Assembly (NCBI GenBank): GCA_002724925.1
Contig: PBQA01000037.1
Location: 113,846 to 177,845, forward strand
Origin: Oceanospirillaceae bacterium
GTDB taxonomy: Bacteria > Pseudomonadota > Gammaproteobacteria > Pseudomonadales > Oceanobacteraceae
Direction: 5' to 3'
DNA length: 64,000 nt
Shown: in pieces, positions 8,045 through 17,041 of the stretch
Layout: each line of letters starts with the position of its first letter
Numbering within the stretch: the first letter of the stretch is position 1
Program-made: the position numbers and the translations under genes
The notes under the pieces: generated by a model
What the model was told of the DNA's origin: nothing
The model's database searches: none
The model's input: the letters and a program-made list of their open reading frames with translations, nothing else

Positions 8045-9160
8045 TTATTCGCTGAATGGCAGATATTCGGTGATTTCAAGATCAAAACCGGATATGCCAC
8101 TGTATTTCATTTCGGAACTGAGCAGTCGCATCTTACGGACGTTCAGTTCACGCAGAATCTGAGAACCGGTGCCAATGGTCAGAAAGGCACCGCTGCTGTC
8201 TGTATTCGGACTGCGCATGGGCTTGGCGCGACCAAAGAAGTTGTCGAGTGACGCGCTGACGTCTTCTTTTTGATCGGCTGAAAGCAGGACCAGAACGCCT
8301 TTGCCTTCTTTCGCAATATGCTCCAGTGCCGCCGTCGAAGACCAGCTACCAGATTCGCAGGTGCGCAAGCCCAGAACGTCACGGATCATATTATTGGTCT
8401 GCACGCGAACCAGAGTCGGTTCTTCGGGCTCAATGTCGCCCATCGTCAATGCGAGGTGCGTTTCGTTCTGAATCGTGTCGCGGAAAGTGATCAGGTTAAA
8501 GTCACCGAATTCGGTATGTGCTTTATCTTCAGAGACGACTTCAATGGTTTTCTCGTTCGCCATACGGTATTGAATCAGGTCGGCAATAGTGCCGACTTTC
8601 AGGCCGTGTTTTTCTGCGAAGACTTCGAGGTCAGGGCGGCGGGCCATGGTGCCGTCGGCGTTCATGACTTCAACAATGGCCGCTGATGGAATCAGACCAG
8701 CCAGGCGCGCAAGGTCGCAGCCCGCTTCGGTATGACCTGCACGGCTCAGTACGCCGCCAGGGCGGGCGCGTAGCGGAAAGATATGACCAGGCTGTACGAT
8801 GTCATCGGGCTTACCCATAGGGTTTACCGCTGCAAGAATCGTAGCTGCGCGGTCAGCCGCTGAAATACCGGTGGTAACGCCTTCTGCCGCTTCGATAGAT
8901 ACGGTAAATGGTGTAGAGAACTTAGCGCCGTTGCCCGCGACCATTGACGGCAGACCCAGATAATCACAGCGCTCACCCGTCAGGGTCAGGCAGATCAGAC
9001 CGCGGGCTTCTGTTGCCATAAAGTTGATGATGTCGGGGGTGACTTTCTCAGACGCTACAATGATATCGCCTTCGTTTTCGCGATCCTCGTCATCCATCAG
9101 GATAACCATTTTACCATCGCGGATATCGGCAATAATTTCTTCGATACTGTTCAGAGCCAT
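8045..9160 (-). CDS. ribBX: 3,4-dihydroxy-2-butanone-4-phosphate synthase fused to a degenerate GTP cyclohydrolase II domain (RibBX type)
   Basis: 371 residues. The N-terminal ~200 residues are an intact RibB domain: [11 protein letters not shown] acidic loop, [14 protein letters not shown], which makes the four-carbon riboflavin precursor from ribulose 5-phosphate. The C-terminal half aligns with GTP cyclohydrolase II but lacks its zinc site. Where RibA has ECLTGDALFSLRCDCG this protein has [16 protein letters not shown], keeping one of three zinc cysteines, and the catalytic GRNIGL region is gone. It therefore probably supplies only RibB activity, the variant known as RibBX in proteobacteria. 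A separate ribA is expected elsewhere in the genome. Confidence 0.9.
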   Translation of the reverse strand: MALNSIEEIIADIRDGKMVILMDDEDRENEGDIIVASEKVTPDIINFMATEARGLICLTLTGERCDYLGLPSMVAGNGAKFSTPFTVSIEAAEGVTTGISAADRAATILAAVNPMGKPDDIVQPGHIFPLRARPGGVLSRAGHTEAGCDLARLAGLIPSAAIVEVMNADGTMARRPDLEVFAEKHGLKVGTIADLIQYRMANEKTIEVVSEDKAHTEFGDFNLITFRDTIQNETHLALTMGDIEPEEPTLVRVQTNNMIRDVLGLRTCESGSWSSTAALEHIAKEGKGVLVLLSADQKEDVSASLDNFFGRAKPMRSPNTDSSGAFLTIGTGSQILRELNVRKMRLLSSEMKYSGISGFDLEITEYLPFSE

Positions 9161-9172
9161 AATACTTCCCGG

Positions 9173-9823
9173 TTATTTCCAGAAGCCGTTCTCAGCGAGG
9201 AACGCTGGTGTCAGGCGACTTTCATCGTGTGTTTTTTGTCCCAGAAGCTGCTCGAGGTAACGTGCAATCACGTCGACCTCAAGGTGGACTTCTGCTCCGG
9301 CTTCCAGGTCGGCCAGAGTCGTTTCCTGTGCCGTATGAGGCACAATATTCAATTCAAAACCTGTTGCTGTCAGTGCGTTCGTTGTCAGGCTGACACCATC
9401 GACGGTGACTGAGCCTTTAGCGGCAATGTAGCGACGCAGATCGGCGGGCACTTCTATGTCAAAGCGGATTGAGCGCGCATCAGCTTTGCGTCCGCGGACA
9501 ACACCTACACCGTCGACATGACCACTGACAATATGGCCGCCCATGCGGGTCGTTGGCAGCATCGCTTTCTCAAGGTTTACCTTTGTTCCGGGTGACCATT
9601 GAGCAATACGCGTGTGAGCCAGAGACTCTCGTGAAACATCAGCTTCAAAACCGTCGGCATGGGCAGCAACAACGGTCAGGCAGACACCATTGGTTGCAAT
9701 GCTGTCGCCGAGTTTTACGTCGCTCAGATCGAGGTTGCCTGTACTGATCCGAAGACGCAGATCACCTTGCTCAGATCGGGTACTGGCTATTTTACCAACC
9801 GCTTCAATAATACCGGTAAACAC
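9173..9823 (-). CDS. ribE: riboflavin synthase
   Basis: 216 residues with the typical duplicated lumazine-binding barrels: MFTGIIEAVG at the start of repeat 1 and GHVDGVG joining the second repeat, the latter with SVTVDGVSLT and FELNIVPHT. The enzyme dismutates two ribityllumazine molecules to riboflavin. It starts 1 base before the ribD stop region (stop of ribD at 9825), so translation is likely coupled. Some genomes call this gene ribC. Confidence 0.97.
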   Translation of the reverse strand: MFTGIIEAVGKIASTRSEQGDLRLRISTGNLDLSDVKLGDSIATNGVCLTVVAAHADGFEADVSRESLAHTRIAQWSPGTKVNLEKAMLPTTRMGGHIVSGHVDGVGVVRGRKADARSIRFDIEVPADLRRYIAAKGSVTVDGVSLTTNALTATGFELNIVPHTAQETTLADLEAGAEVHLEVDVIARYLEQLLGQKTHDESRLTPAFLAENGFWK

Positions 9824-9824
9824 G

Positions 9825-10964
9825 TCAGGCCCTTTCTGCTGCAGTGGAAGTATCGGGGCGTAGGGTCAGACGCAGGTCATTTCCGACCATACGAACGTCC
9901 TGCCATTGCCAGCGGATCTGCTGTTTCATCTTGCTGAATGGCAATGATAGCAGTGGCCGCGCGTCACTTCCGAGTAATGTTGGCGCGCAGTATACGATAA
10001 GTTCGTCGGCGAGGCCTGCACTGACAAAGGCGCCGGCGAGTTTTGCGCCGCTTTCTACCAGGATTTCGTTGTTGCCCTCAGAAGCGAGATGGCGCAATAG
10101 TCCTTCGATGTCAGTATTACCATCGAGATCGCCTGCCCAGTAGCCGAGCCGCCCAATAGTTTCATCACGACTGATCGCGGTGACCGGGGGCGTGCGACTG
10201 GCAATCAGGATGTCGCCGGCTTTATCAAAGATGGCGGCCTCGCCGTTCACGCGGTGTGTCCCGTCAATGATTACTCGCAGCGGTTGTCGGCGCAGAGCCT
10301 CTGGAATATCCAGCTCCGCCTCTTCAGGTCGAACCGTCATGGACGGGTTATCAAGAATCACGCTGTCCGCACCTGTAATTATCGCACAGCTTTGTGCTCT
10401 GAGCTTCTGAACGTCCCGTCTCGCGCTACTGCCAGTGATCCATTGGCTCTCGCCGGACGCCATTGCAGTGCGCCCGTCCAGGCTCATGGCGAGCTTGATA
10501 CGCACATAAGGAAGGCCTGTGCGCATGCGCTTCATAAACCCCGCATTAATGGCATCTGCTTCTGGCTCAAGACACGACTCTACAACCTCAATACCAGCTT
10601 GTCTGAGCATCTCGTATCCGCGCCCGGCGACGCTTGGATTCGGGTCGCGGACAGCGCCAACGACTCTGGATACGCCGGCTTTGATCAGCCCTTCTGCGCA
10701 AGGGGGGGTTCGCCCATAGTGACTACAGGGTTCCAGCGTGACGTAGGCGGTCGCGCCTTGTGCTTTATCACCGGCGGCACGCAAAGCGTGAACCTCAGCG
10801 TGGGGTTCGCCGGCTTTCTGGTGCCAGCCTTCGCCGACTTTGATTCCGTCTTTGACGATAACGCAGCCCACGCGCGGGTTAGGACTGGTGGTAAACCGCC
10901 CTTTTTTTGCCAATCGGAGGGCTTCAGCCATCCACTTCACGTCTGCGGTTGACTGGCAGCTCAT
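9825..10964 (-). CDS. ribD: bifunctional diaminohydroxyphosphoribosylaminopyrimidine deaminase / reductase
   Basis: 379 residues. N-terminal deaminase domain with the zinc motif [12 protein letters not shown] and [19 protein letters not shown] (His-Ala-Glu, PCxxxGxxPPC). C-terminal reductase domain beginning [15 protein letters not shown] and ending with the substrate-loop [12 protein letters not shown]. It performs the second and third steps of riboflavin synthesis. Its start overlaps the nrdR stop by 4 bases. Confidence 0.97.
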   Translation of the reverse strand: MSCQSTADVKWMAEALRLAKKGRFTTSPNPRVGCVIVKDGIKVGEGWHQKAGEPHAEVHALRAAGDKAQGATAYVTLEPCSHYGRTPPCAEGLIKAGVSRVVGAVRDPNPSVAGRGYEMLRQAGIEVVESCLEPEADAINAGFMKRMRTGLPYVRIKLAMSLDGRTAMASGESQWITGSSARRDVQKLRAQSCAIITGADSVILDNPSMTVRPEEAELDIPEALRRQPLRVIIDGTHRVNGEAAIFDKAGDILIASRTPPVTAISRDETIGRLGYWAGDLDGNTDIEGLLRHLASEGNNEILVESGAKLAGAFVSAGLADELIVYCAPTLLGSDARPLLSLPFSKMKQQIRWQWQDVRMVGNDLRLTLRPDTSTAAERA

Positions 10965-11509
10965 GATGATTCCTTCTGGCTGTGATCACTCTCATGGGGG
11001 TCATTGCCTGTCAGAGAGGGCGAATTCTCAACGGCTTTAACAACCGCAGGCGAGGCTGCCTTCAGGCTGATGCGCTCAATCTCGGCGCGGAATTCTTCCA
11101 GATCTTTAAAGCTGCGGTAAACCGACGCAAAACGCACGAACGCGACCTCGTCTAAGGAGCGCAGCTCGTCCATCACCCATTCGCCAACATCACGACTGGC
11201 GACTTCGCGCTCACCCGTGGCTCTGAGCTTTTGTTTGATGTGGGTAATGGCCGCTTCGATGGACTCAATACTGACAGGGCGCTTTTCAAGGGCGCGCTGA
11301 ATGCCAGAGCGAAGTTTGTCTTCATCAAAGGGTTCGCGTTTTCCGTCTTGCTTGATCACTCGCGGCATGACGAGTTCGGCGGTTTCAAAGGTGGTGAAAC
11401 GCTCACCACAGAGGATGCATTCCCGGCGCCGACGGATTTGTTCACCGTCAGCCACAAGACGTGAGTCTATGACTTTGGTTTCCGGATGTGCGCAGAAAGG
11501 GCAATGCAT
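10961..11509 (-). CDS. nrdR: transcriptional repressor NrdR
   Basis: 182 residues from the ATG at 11509; the ORF-track start adds 16 residues before the invariant MHCPFC and is unlikely. N-terminal zinc ribbon CPFC...CILCGERF, then the ATP-cone domain ([16 protein letters not shown] ... RSFKDLEEF). NrdR represses ribonucleotide reductase genes when dATP is high. First gene of the nrdR-ribD-ribE-ribBX-ribH-nusB-thiL operon. No FMN riboswitch-like structure is apparent upstream. Confidence 0.95.
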   Translation of the reverse strand: MHCPFCAHPETKVIDSRLVADGEQIRRRRECILCGERFTTFETAELVMPRVIKQDGKREPFDEDKLRSGIQRALEKRPVSIESIEAAITHIKQKLRATGEREVASRDVGEWVMDELRSLDEVAFVRFASVYRSFKDLEEFRAEIERISLKAASPAVVKAVENSPSLTGNDPHESDHSQKESS

Positions 11510-11586
11510 ATTAAAGAGCGTTCCGTTCGAATAAAAGCGGAGGAAATATGGCCGCAATGGTACTCAGGTTCGGTCCATGCAGCAAT

Positions 11587-11612
11587 AAAAAAGGGCCGCT
11601 GATGCGGCCCCC
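11587..11612 (-). terminator. terminator of the first PF10118 gene
   Basis: On the minus strand the stem GGGCCGC/GCGGCCC (11593-11599 with 11604-11610), tetraloop, is followed by TTTTTT. Lies between the metal-hydrolase gene ending at 11650 and nrdR. Confidence 0.85.
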
Positions 11613-11649
11613 TGACAAGAACGGAATGTTCCGTTTGCCTGTCGGCTGA

Positions 11650-12570
11650 TTAAGCAGCCTTAGTGCGAACGTGCGAAGGGTTCTTGATCTGGTCAGCCAG
11701 CATGCCACCCTCCTGCAGCATTTTTTCACGCCAGTCGTCCAGCAGCTGAACGGTGTCGTGGTCGTTCGGGTGGAAGCCCGGACGGAAGTAATCCATGTAC
11801 TTGAAGAACAACTGAGGGAAGAGACCTTTCCAACCCCACAGGAACCAGAGACCTTTCAGGTTATCCTTCATTTTGAACAGGCTACGGTCTGCCCACATCA
11901 GGCGGATGTGACCCTGACCAACAATCGCGAAGAAGAAGATGGTTGAAACCAGCATCGCGAATACGCGAGTGAAGTAACCGCCGCCGATGGTTTCGTACAC
12001 ATCGTATGCAACAATCTTGTGTTCATTTTCTTCGAGCGCGTGCCACATCCACAGTTTCAGAGCTTCTGGGTCCTGGATGTTTTCCTGGTGGCGTTCGTCA
12101 CGCAGCAGCTGCTCAGCCAGAATCGCTGTGTAGTGCTCAAGCGCTACGGTGATAGCCAGCTGAAGTTTCTTCGGCAGAATCTTGCGGCCCAGCTTGAATA
12201 GCATGCCCAGTTCTTTATCCAGTTTGTTGGCTGGCAGACCATGGCGTTCTGCGATGTCATTGAAAGCCGCGTGCTCTTTCGAGTGCATTGCTTCCTGACC
12301 GATGAAGCCAGACACCTGATCTTTCAGCAGCTGGTCTTTGATCTCGTGACGATAGTTTTTCACGGAATCAACGAAGAAGGTTTCGCCTTCTGGGAATAGT
12401 GAGGACAAAGTCGTCCAGAAAGTCGTCAGGAATGAGTTATCCGCGTACCAGTAGCGCTTGGAATCTTCTGAAAATTCGAAATCCATACGGCGCGGCGGAA
12501 TACCTGCACGCTCACCTGCAGTCATGCGTACCTTGCCAGTTGGGGCAGTAGCGGTAGCTGTAGTAGTCAT
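11650..12570 (-). CDS. PF10118 family protein (annotated as metal-dependent hydrolase), paralogue 1
   Basis: 306 residues from ATG 12570 (AGG ribosome site 8 bases ahead; the track start is an upstream GTG). Shares with its two neighbours the core MTAGERAGIPPRRMDFEF, then YWYADNSFLTTFW. Putative metal ligands are in FIGQEAMHSKEH, ALEHYTAILAEQ and HALEENEHK, a spacing of Glu and ExxH motifs reminiscent of carboxylate-bridged di-iron helical bundles. A hydrophobic helix near residues 203-222 may touch the membrane. The family is labelled a predicted metal-dependent hydrolase; no activity can be read from sequence. Last of three tandem copies, with its own terminator. Confidence 0.85.
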   Translation of the reverse strand: MTTTATATAPTGKVRMTAGERAGIPPRRMDFEFSEDSKRYWYADNSFLTTFWTTLSSLFPEGETFFVDSVKNYRHEIKDQLLKDQVSGFIGQEAMHSKEHAAFNDIAERHGLPANKLDKELGMLFKLGRKILPKKLQLAITVALEHYTAILAEQLLRDERHQENIQDPEALKLWMWHALEENEHKIVAYDVYETIGGGYFTRVFAMLVSTIFFFAIVGQGHIRLMWADRSLFKMKDNLKGLWFLWGWKGLFPQLFFKYMDYFRPGFHPNDHDTVQLLDDWREKMLQEGGMLADQIKNPSHVRTKAA

Positions 12571-12920
12571 ACGATACACCTGCTTTGGTTTGTGTTTGTT
12601 GTAGATGTTGTTTTGTTGAGTCTATTAGACGTGGCCAGACTGTCCAGTTGAAGGTATCTCTATGCCAAATTTTGCGCATGGCCGGGGGTGTCTTAAAGAC
12701 AAGGAAGGGTAAGTTGTGGCTCAAATCGCCGTAGCGGGGTGTTAAACAGATGTCTAATAGGTCCGAATCGGTGATTTTCTGTCAAATATGGCAATTTCAG
12801 AGGGGGTTTTTCTTTGCCAGGGGGGTATATAACGGCCAAATCAGATTTACTGAAACTATAGAAAGTAATAGAAATCTGCCGAAGCAGGGTCAGAAACCCG
12901 GCTTCAGCAGTGTAACAGGG
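12571..12920. other. 350-bp intergenic spacer between PF10118 paralogues 2 and 1
   Basis: No gene seen. An imperfect hairpin lies at 12881-12905 (arms GAAGCaGGGT and ACCCgGCTTC). It follows paralogue 2 on the minus strand, but its downstream flank is only weakly T-rich, so it may be a poor terminator. The rest must hold the promoter of paralogue 1; I could not pick a convincing -35/-10 pair. Confidence 0.4.
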
Positions 12921-13820
12921 TCAGCCCTTACGGCTTTTGCTGTACGTTTGTTCGGCTAACAGGCCACCATCGTTCAGCATGCGCTGGCGCCAGCTTTCGA
13001 GCAGCGCTTCGGTATCATGGTCGCTAGGGTGGAAGCCCGGGCGGTAGAAATCGAAGTACTGACGACCCAGGCGAGGGAACAGGCCCTTCCAGCCCCAAAG
13101 AAATTTCAGGCCGCGCCAGTTGGCTTTCCAGTTAGTCAGTTGGCCATCGGCCTTGAGTAGACGAATGTGACCACTGACAACGACGACAGCAAACACCAGT
13201 GTTCCTATCAGCATGGTGCCCACGCGGGTGAAGTAACCACCGCCAACCTGGTTGTAGACATCAAACGCGACGGTCTTGTGTTCGTTTTCTTCGAGCGCGT
13301 GCCACATCCAGAGTTTCAGTGCTTCGCGATCACGAAACATTTCCTGGTGGAAATCTTCACGCAGAAGCTGCTCAGCAATGATCGCGGTGTAATGTTCCAG
13401 AGCCACAGTCAGTGCGAGCTGCATTTTCTTCGGCACATATTTGCGGATCAGGCGGAACAGAACCCCGAGCTCTTTATCCAGCGTTAATGCTGGCAGGCCG
13501 TGCTTTTCAGCCATGTCGTTGAAGGCTTCGTGTTCTTTGCTGTGAAGTGCTTCCTGGCCAATAAAGCCTGAGACTTCGTCTTTCAGTTTCTGATCTTTAA
13601 TGTCTTTGCGGTAGTTCTTTACGCTGTCTACAAAGAAGTCTTCACCTTCTGGGAACAGGGCGGAGAGAGTCACCCAGAACGTGGTCAGAAAGGCGCTGTC
13701 GCCGTACCAGTATTTTGTGGTCTCTTCCGGGAATTCGAAGTCCATGCGGCGGGGCGGAATACCTGCTCGCTCGCCAGCGGTGATGCGTGGAGTTCCCTGT
13801 GCTTGTGTCATAGTAGCCAT
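12921..13820 (-). CDS. PF10118 family protein, paralogue 2
   Basis: 299 residues from ATG 13820 (MATMTQAQG), preceded by GCAGG; the track's extra 18 N-terminal residues are not shared with the paralogues. Conserved core: ITAGERAGIPPRRMDFEF, FIGQEALHSKEHEAFND, ALEHYTAIIAEQLL, HALEENEHKTVAFD, one hydrophobic helix (MLIGTLVFAVVVVSG), and a C-terminal WGWKGLFPRLGRQYFDFYRPGFHP. Same family and likely same chemistry as the flanking copies. C-terminus LLAEQTYSKSRKG nearly matches that of paralogue 3, so these two look most recently duplicated there. Confidence 0.85.
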   Translation of the reverse strand: MATMTQAQGTPRITAGERAGIPPRRMDFEFPEETTKYWYGDSAFLTTFWVTLSALFPEGEDFFVDSVKNYRKDIKDQKLKDEVSGFIGQEALHSKEHEAFNDMAEKHGLPALTLDKELGVLFRLIRKYVPKKMQLALTVALEHYTAIIAEQLLREDFHQEMFRDREALKLWMWHALEENEHKTVAFDVYNQVGGGYFTRVGTMLIGTLVFAVVVVSGHIRLLKADGQLTNWKANWRGLKFLWGWKGLFPRLGRQYFDFYRPGFHPSDHDTEALLESWRQRMLNDGGLLAEQTYSKSRKG

Positions 13821-13962
13821 ACGAAAACCTGCCTCTTGTTTTCTATACCTTATTAGGGAGCGCATATCTGTCATTGCGCTATGTCCTACAATTTAGAAGA
13901 AGTTCGCAGATTCAAGAACGTGGCGAGCGGGCAACAATCAGTGAATTATGATCAAAATAAGA

Positions 13963-13987
13963 AATGGCCGGAGTAATTCCGGCCATT
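13963..13987 (-). terminator. terminator of PF10118 paralogue 3
   Basis: Perfect 9-bp stem AATGGCCGG/CCGGCCATT (13963-13971 with 13979-13987). On the minus strand it is followed by TCTTATTTT. Separates paralogues 3 and 2, implying independent transcription. Confidence 0.8.
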
Positions 13988-14017
13988 GCTTATAAGTTAC
14001 CTGATAGAGCGTCTGCT

Positions 14018-14917
14018 TCAGGCAGCTTTGGACTTGCTGTAGGTCTGCTCTGACAGCAGACCGCCATCCTGCAGCATGCGCTCACGCCAGTCTTCCAGTA
14101 GTCTCACTGTGTCGTGATCGTTGGGGTGGAAGCCCGGGCGATAGAAGTCGAGATACTTGAACAACAGGCGTGGGAAGAGGCCTTTCCAGCCCAGCAGTTT
14201 CCAGAAGCCTTTGGCATTGTCTTTGATATCGAAAAGGGTGCCGTTCGCCCACAGCATGCGCAGGTGGCCCTGCCCCACAAAGACAATAAAACCAATGGTG
14301 GCCACGATCATGGCAAAAATACGCGTAAAGTAGCCGCCACCGATCAGTTCGTACACATCGTAGGCCACGGACTTGTGCTCGTTTTCTTCCAGAGCGTGCC
14401 ACATCCAGAGTTTCAGCGCTTCGCGATCCTGAATATTCTCCTGGTGCTCGGTGTCGCGCAGAAGCTGCTCCGCAAGAATTGCAGTGTAGTGTTCCAGAGC
14501 CACTGTGGTCGCCAGCTGTAGCTTCTTCGGAAAGATTTTTTTGGTCAGGCCTAGAAGGCTCCAGAGTTCCTTATCGATGCGACCGCTTGGCAGACCATGA
14601 CGATCCGCCATGTCATTGAATGCCTGATGCTCTTTAGTGTGCAGAGCCTCCTGACCGATAAAGCCGGAGATCTCGTCTTTCAGCTTCTGATCTTTGACAA
14701 CATGACGGTAGTTCTTAACAGAGTCGATAAAGAAGGTTTCACCAGCTGGAAACAGTGCCGAAAGCGTGGTCCAGAACGTGGTCAGAAACGCGTTGTCTGC
14801 ATACCAGTAGCGCTTGGTATCGTCACCAAACTCGAAGTCCATACGACGCGGAGGGATGCCTGCACGCTCGCCAGCGGTCATGCGAGTCGTGGTGGATGTA
14901 GTAGCGGCCTCAGTCAT
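14018..14917 (-). CDS. PF10118 family protein, paralogue 3
   Basis: 299 residues, AGGA ribosome site 8 bases before ATG 14917. Core motifs as in its neighbours: MTAGERAGIPPRRMDFEFGDD, FIGQEALHTKEHQAFND, ALEHYTAILAEQLL, HALEENEHKSVAYD, hydrophobic IFAMIVATIGFIVFVG, then WKGLFPRLLFKYLDFYRPGFHPNDHD. The short N-terminal extension (EAATTSTTT) differs in each copy while the core is strongly conserved, arguing for selection on the core. Likely first-transcribed of the tandem trio. Confidence 0.85.
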   Translation of the reverse strand: MTEAATTSTTTRMTAGERAGIPPRRMDFEFGDDTKRYWYADNAFLTTFWTTLSALFPAGETFFIDSVKNYRHVVKDQKLKDEISGFIGQEALHTKEHQAFNDMADRHGLPSGRIDKELWSLLGLTKKIFPKKLQLATTVALEHYTAILAEQLLRDTEHQENIQDREALKLWMWHALEENEHKSVAYDVYELIGGGYFTRIFAMIVATIGFIVFVGQGHLRMLWANGTLFDIKDNAKGFWKLLGWKGLFPRLLFKYLDFYRPGFHPNDHDTVRLLEDWRERMLQDGGLLSEQTYSKSKAA

Positions 14918-15125
14918 ATTGAAAATCCTGTGTTGTAGTGAGGTTGTTGTTGGTTATCTGAGGCTATTGAACAACTGGCTGGCACGAGAAAGTAGGGGGG
15001 AGCCAGCCAAGATTTTCGAGTGGCAGAGGTGCGTTATATACGTTTCAGGGGTGCTGAACCGACATACTGCTTCTTGCGGGAGTGATGTGAAATCAAAATA
15101 TGATCTGGGTCATTAAATTGCCCAA

Positions 15126-15148
15126 GGCCAGACAGGTTATATCTGGCC
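15126..15148. repeat. hairpin downstream of the 15174-15515 gene
   Basis: Stem GGCCAGA/TCTGGCC with a 9-base loop, 26 bases past the stop of the minus-strand gene. There is no U-run on either side, so a terminator role is only tentative. Confidence 0.35.
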
Positions 15149-15173
15149 AGCGCATGTCAGAAGGGAGTCTTCT

Positions 15174-15515
15174 TTATGCGCTTTCAGTCAGAGGCTCCTG
15201 TTGCAGCAGGCTGTCTATCGCATGCTGCAGACCAGCTTTCGACTTCTGGTAATTGATTATGTGGCCCCAGCGTTCGAACTGACCTACAGAGAAACCTTCG
15301 GTCAGATCGTTGTAGTAGATGCAGTGACGGCCAGCGGTCGCCAGTACCCAGAATCCACACCCTTCATTGCCCCAGGGGTGCTGTTGCCATAATTCGGCGG
15401 CAGGTAGTCGGATAGCGTTCCAGAAAGGGCGAAAACTCTCCTCCAGCTGGCTTTCATTATGGCTCATCAGGTTAATGAGCTGTACATAGGTCACGGGTTT
15501 CCATGAATCGGACAT
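15174..15515 (-). CDS. hypothetical protein, 113 aa
   Basis: No signal peptide or membrane segment; Trp-rich (eight Trp in 113 residues, e.g. ELWQQHPWGNEGCGFWVLAT). A GAGGA ribosome site 7 bases before the ATG supports it as a real gene. I do not recognise the family. It lies alone between glyA's terminator and the PF10118 cluster, on the same strand as both. Confidence 0.6.
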   Translation of the reverse strand: MSDSWKPVTYVQLINLMSHNESQLEESFRPFWNAIRLPAAELWQQHPWGNEGCGFWVLATAGRHCIYYNDLTEGFSVGQFERWGHIINYQKSKAGLQHAIDSLLQQEPLTESA

Positions 15516-15630
15516 GTGGGAATCCTCTGTTGCCGGCTTGGATCTAAAGCGTGACTACTCTATGAAAACTTTGTGACATATGTGTGACGCAGGCCGGGTC
15601 TGAGAGTGACCTGTCTCAAATTTCAGGCAT

Positions 15631-15658
15631 AAAAAAACCGGCCATCTGGCCGGTTTTT
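15631..15658 (-). terminator. glyA terminator
   Basis: Stem CCGGCCA/TGGCCGG with A-run on one flank and T-run on the other, so it can work in both directions. Placed 15 bases beyond the glyA stop. Confidence 0.85.
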
Positions 15659-15672
15659 CAGAGATCCAGTGC

Positions 15673-16935
15673 TTACTTGTACACAGGGAACTGTTCGCAA
15701 AGTGCGACAACTTTCTCTTTTACTGATGCTTCAACGGCTTCAGATTCACCTTTCTCCAGACCATCAAGAATGTCGCAGATCCAGCCAGCCAGCTGGGTCG
15801 CCTGCTCTTCTTTGAAACCACGACTGGTAATGGCCGGGCTACCGATACGCAGACCAGAGGTCACGAACGGTGAGCGAGGATCGTTAGGTACAGAGTTCTT
15901 GTTCACAGTGATGTTGGCACGACCCAGAGCCGCGTCTGCATCTTTACCTGTGTACTCTTTACCGATCAGATCAACCAGGAACAGGTGGTCATCAGTACCG
16001 CCAGATACCACGTTGATGCCGCGGCTGATGAAGGTTTCAGCCATCGCTTGAGCATTCTTGACCACCTGAGCCTGGTAGTCTTTGTATTCCTGGCTCATGG
16101 CTTCTTTGAAGCACACTGCTTTTGCGGCGATCACGTGCATCAGTGGGCCACCCTGAGACTCAGGGAATACAGCGAAGTTAAATTTCTTGTTCAGATCTTC
16201 GTCGTCGTTGGCCAGAATCAGGCCGCCACGAGGACCGCGCAGTGTTTTGTGGGTCGTGGTGGTCACGACGTCTGCGATACCCACAGGGGATGGGTATACG
16301 CCAGCCGCAACCAGACCTGCGATGTGTGCCATATCGACAAACAGGTAAGCGCCCACTTCGTCGGCGATCTCACGGAATTTCTTCCAGTCTACGACGCGTG
16401 AGTAGGCAGAGAAGCCAGCAACGATCATTTTAGGCTTGTGCTCACGAGCCAGGCGTTCTACTTCTTCGTAGTCGATTTCGCCAGTTTCTGGGTTCAGACC
16501 GTACTGAACTGCGTTGTATACGCGACCAGAGAAAGATACAGACGCGCCGTGAGTCAGGTGACCACCGTGTGCGAGGCTCATGCCCAGAATTGTATCGCCA
16601 GGCTGACACAATGCGAAGTAAACCGCTGCGTTTGCCTGTGAGCCAGAGTGTGGCTGAACGTTAGCGTAGCCAGCACCGAACAGTTCTTTAGCACGGTCGA
16701 TCGCCAGTTGCTCGATTACGTCGACGTGTTCGCAGCCACCGTAGTAACGCTTGCCTGGGTAACCTTCGGCGTACTTGTTAGTCAGCTGAGAGCCCTGTGC
16801 TTCCATCACGCGTGGGCTGGTGTAGTTTTCAGAGGCGATCAGCTCAATGTGATGCTCCTGACGGGCATCCTCAGACTGCATCGCTGACCACAGATCTGGG
16901 TCGAAATCCGCTATGTTCATATCACGGCTAAACAT
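15673..16935 (-). CDS. glyA: serine hydroxymethyltransferase
   Basis: 420 residues from ATG 16935, which has GAGGAAG 5 bases ahead; the longer track ORF adds 15 unlikely residues. Interconverts serine and glycine with tetrahydrofolate. PLP-site motif [16 protein letters not shown] (Schiff-base Lys in the THK), plus [12 protein letters not shown] and the [12 protein letters not shown] region, all typical. Single-gene transcript judging by the terminator; lies 106 bases from the large GGDEF/EAL gene upstream. Confidence 0.98.
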   Translation of the reverse strand: MFSRDMNIADFDPDLWSAMQSEDARQEHHIELIASENYTSPRVMEAQGSQLTNKYAEGYPGKRYYGGCEHVDVIEQLAIDRAKELFGAGYANVQPHSGSQANAAVYFALCQPGDTILGMSLAHGGHLTHGASVSFSGRVYNAVQYGLNPETGEIDYEEVERLAREHKPKMIVAGFSAYSRVVDWKKFREIADEVGAYLFVDMAHIAGLVAAGVYPSPVGIADVVTTTTHKTLRGPRGGLILANDDEDLNKKFNFAVFPESQGGPLMHVIAAKAVCFKEAMSQEYKDYQAQVVKNAQAMAETFISRGINVVSGGTDDHLFLVDLIGKEYTGKDADAALGRANITVNKNSVPNDPRSPFVTSGLRIGSPAITSRGFKEEQATQLAGWICDILDGLEKGESEAVEASVKEKVVALCEQFPVYK

Positions 16936-17041
16936 CAGGGCTTCCTCAAGTAGGATAATCAGAAATTTTTTGAGGTGCACATTCTACCGCAAAGTTGTGC
17001 GCCTCGCACTTGAGAAGGTGTCATATCAACATGACTGATGT

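Noticed and set aside
10961-11650. Possible FMN riboswitch for the riboflavin operon
   Set aside because: I looked ahead of nrdR, ribD and ribBX. The intergenic gaps are too short or lack the conserved FMN-element helices, so none is claimed.
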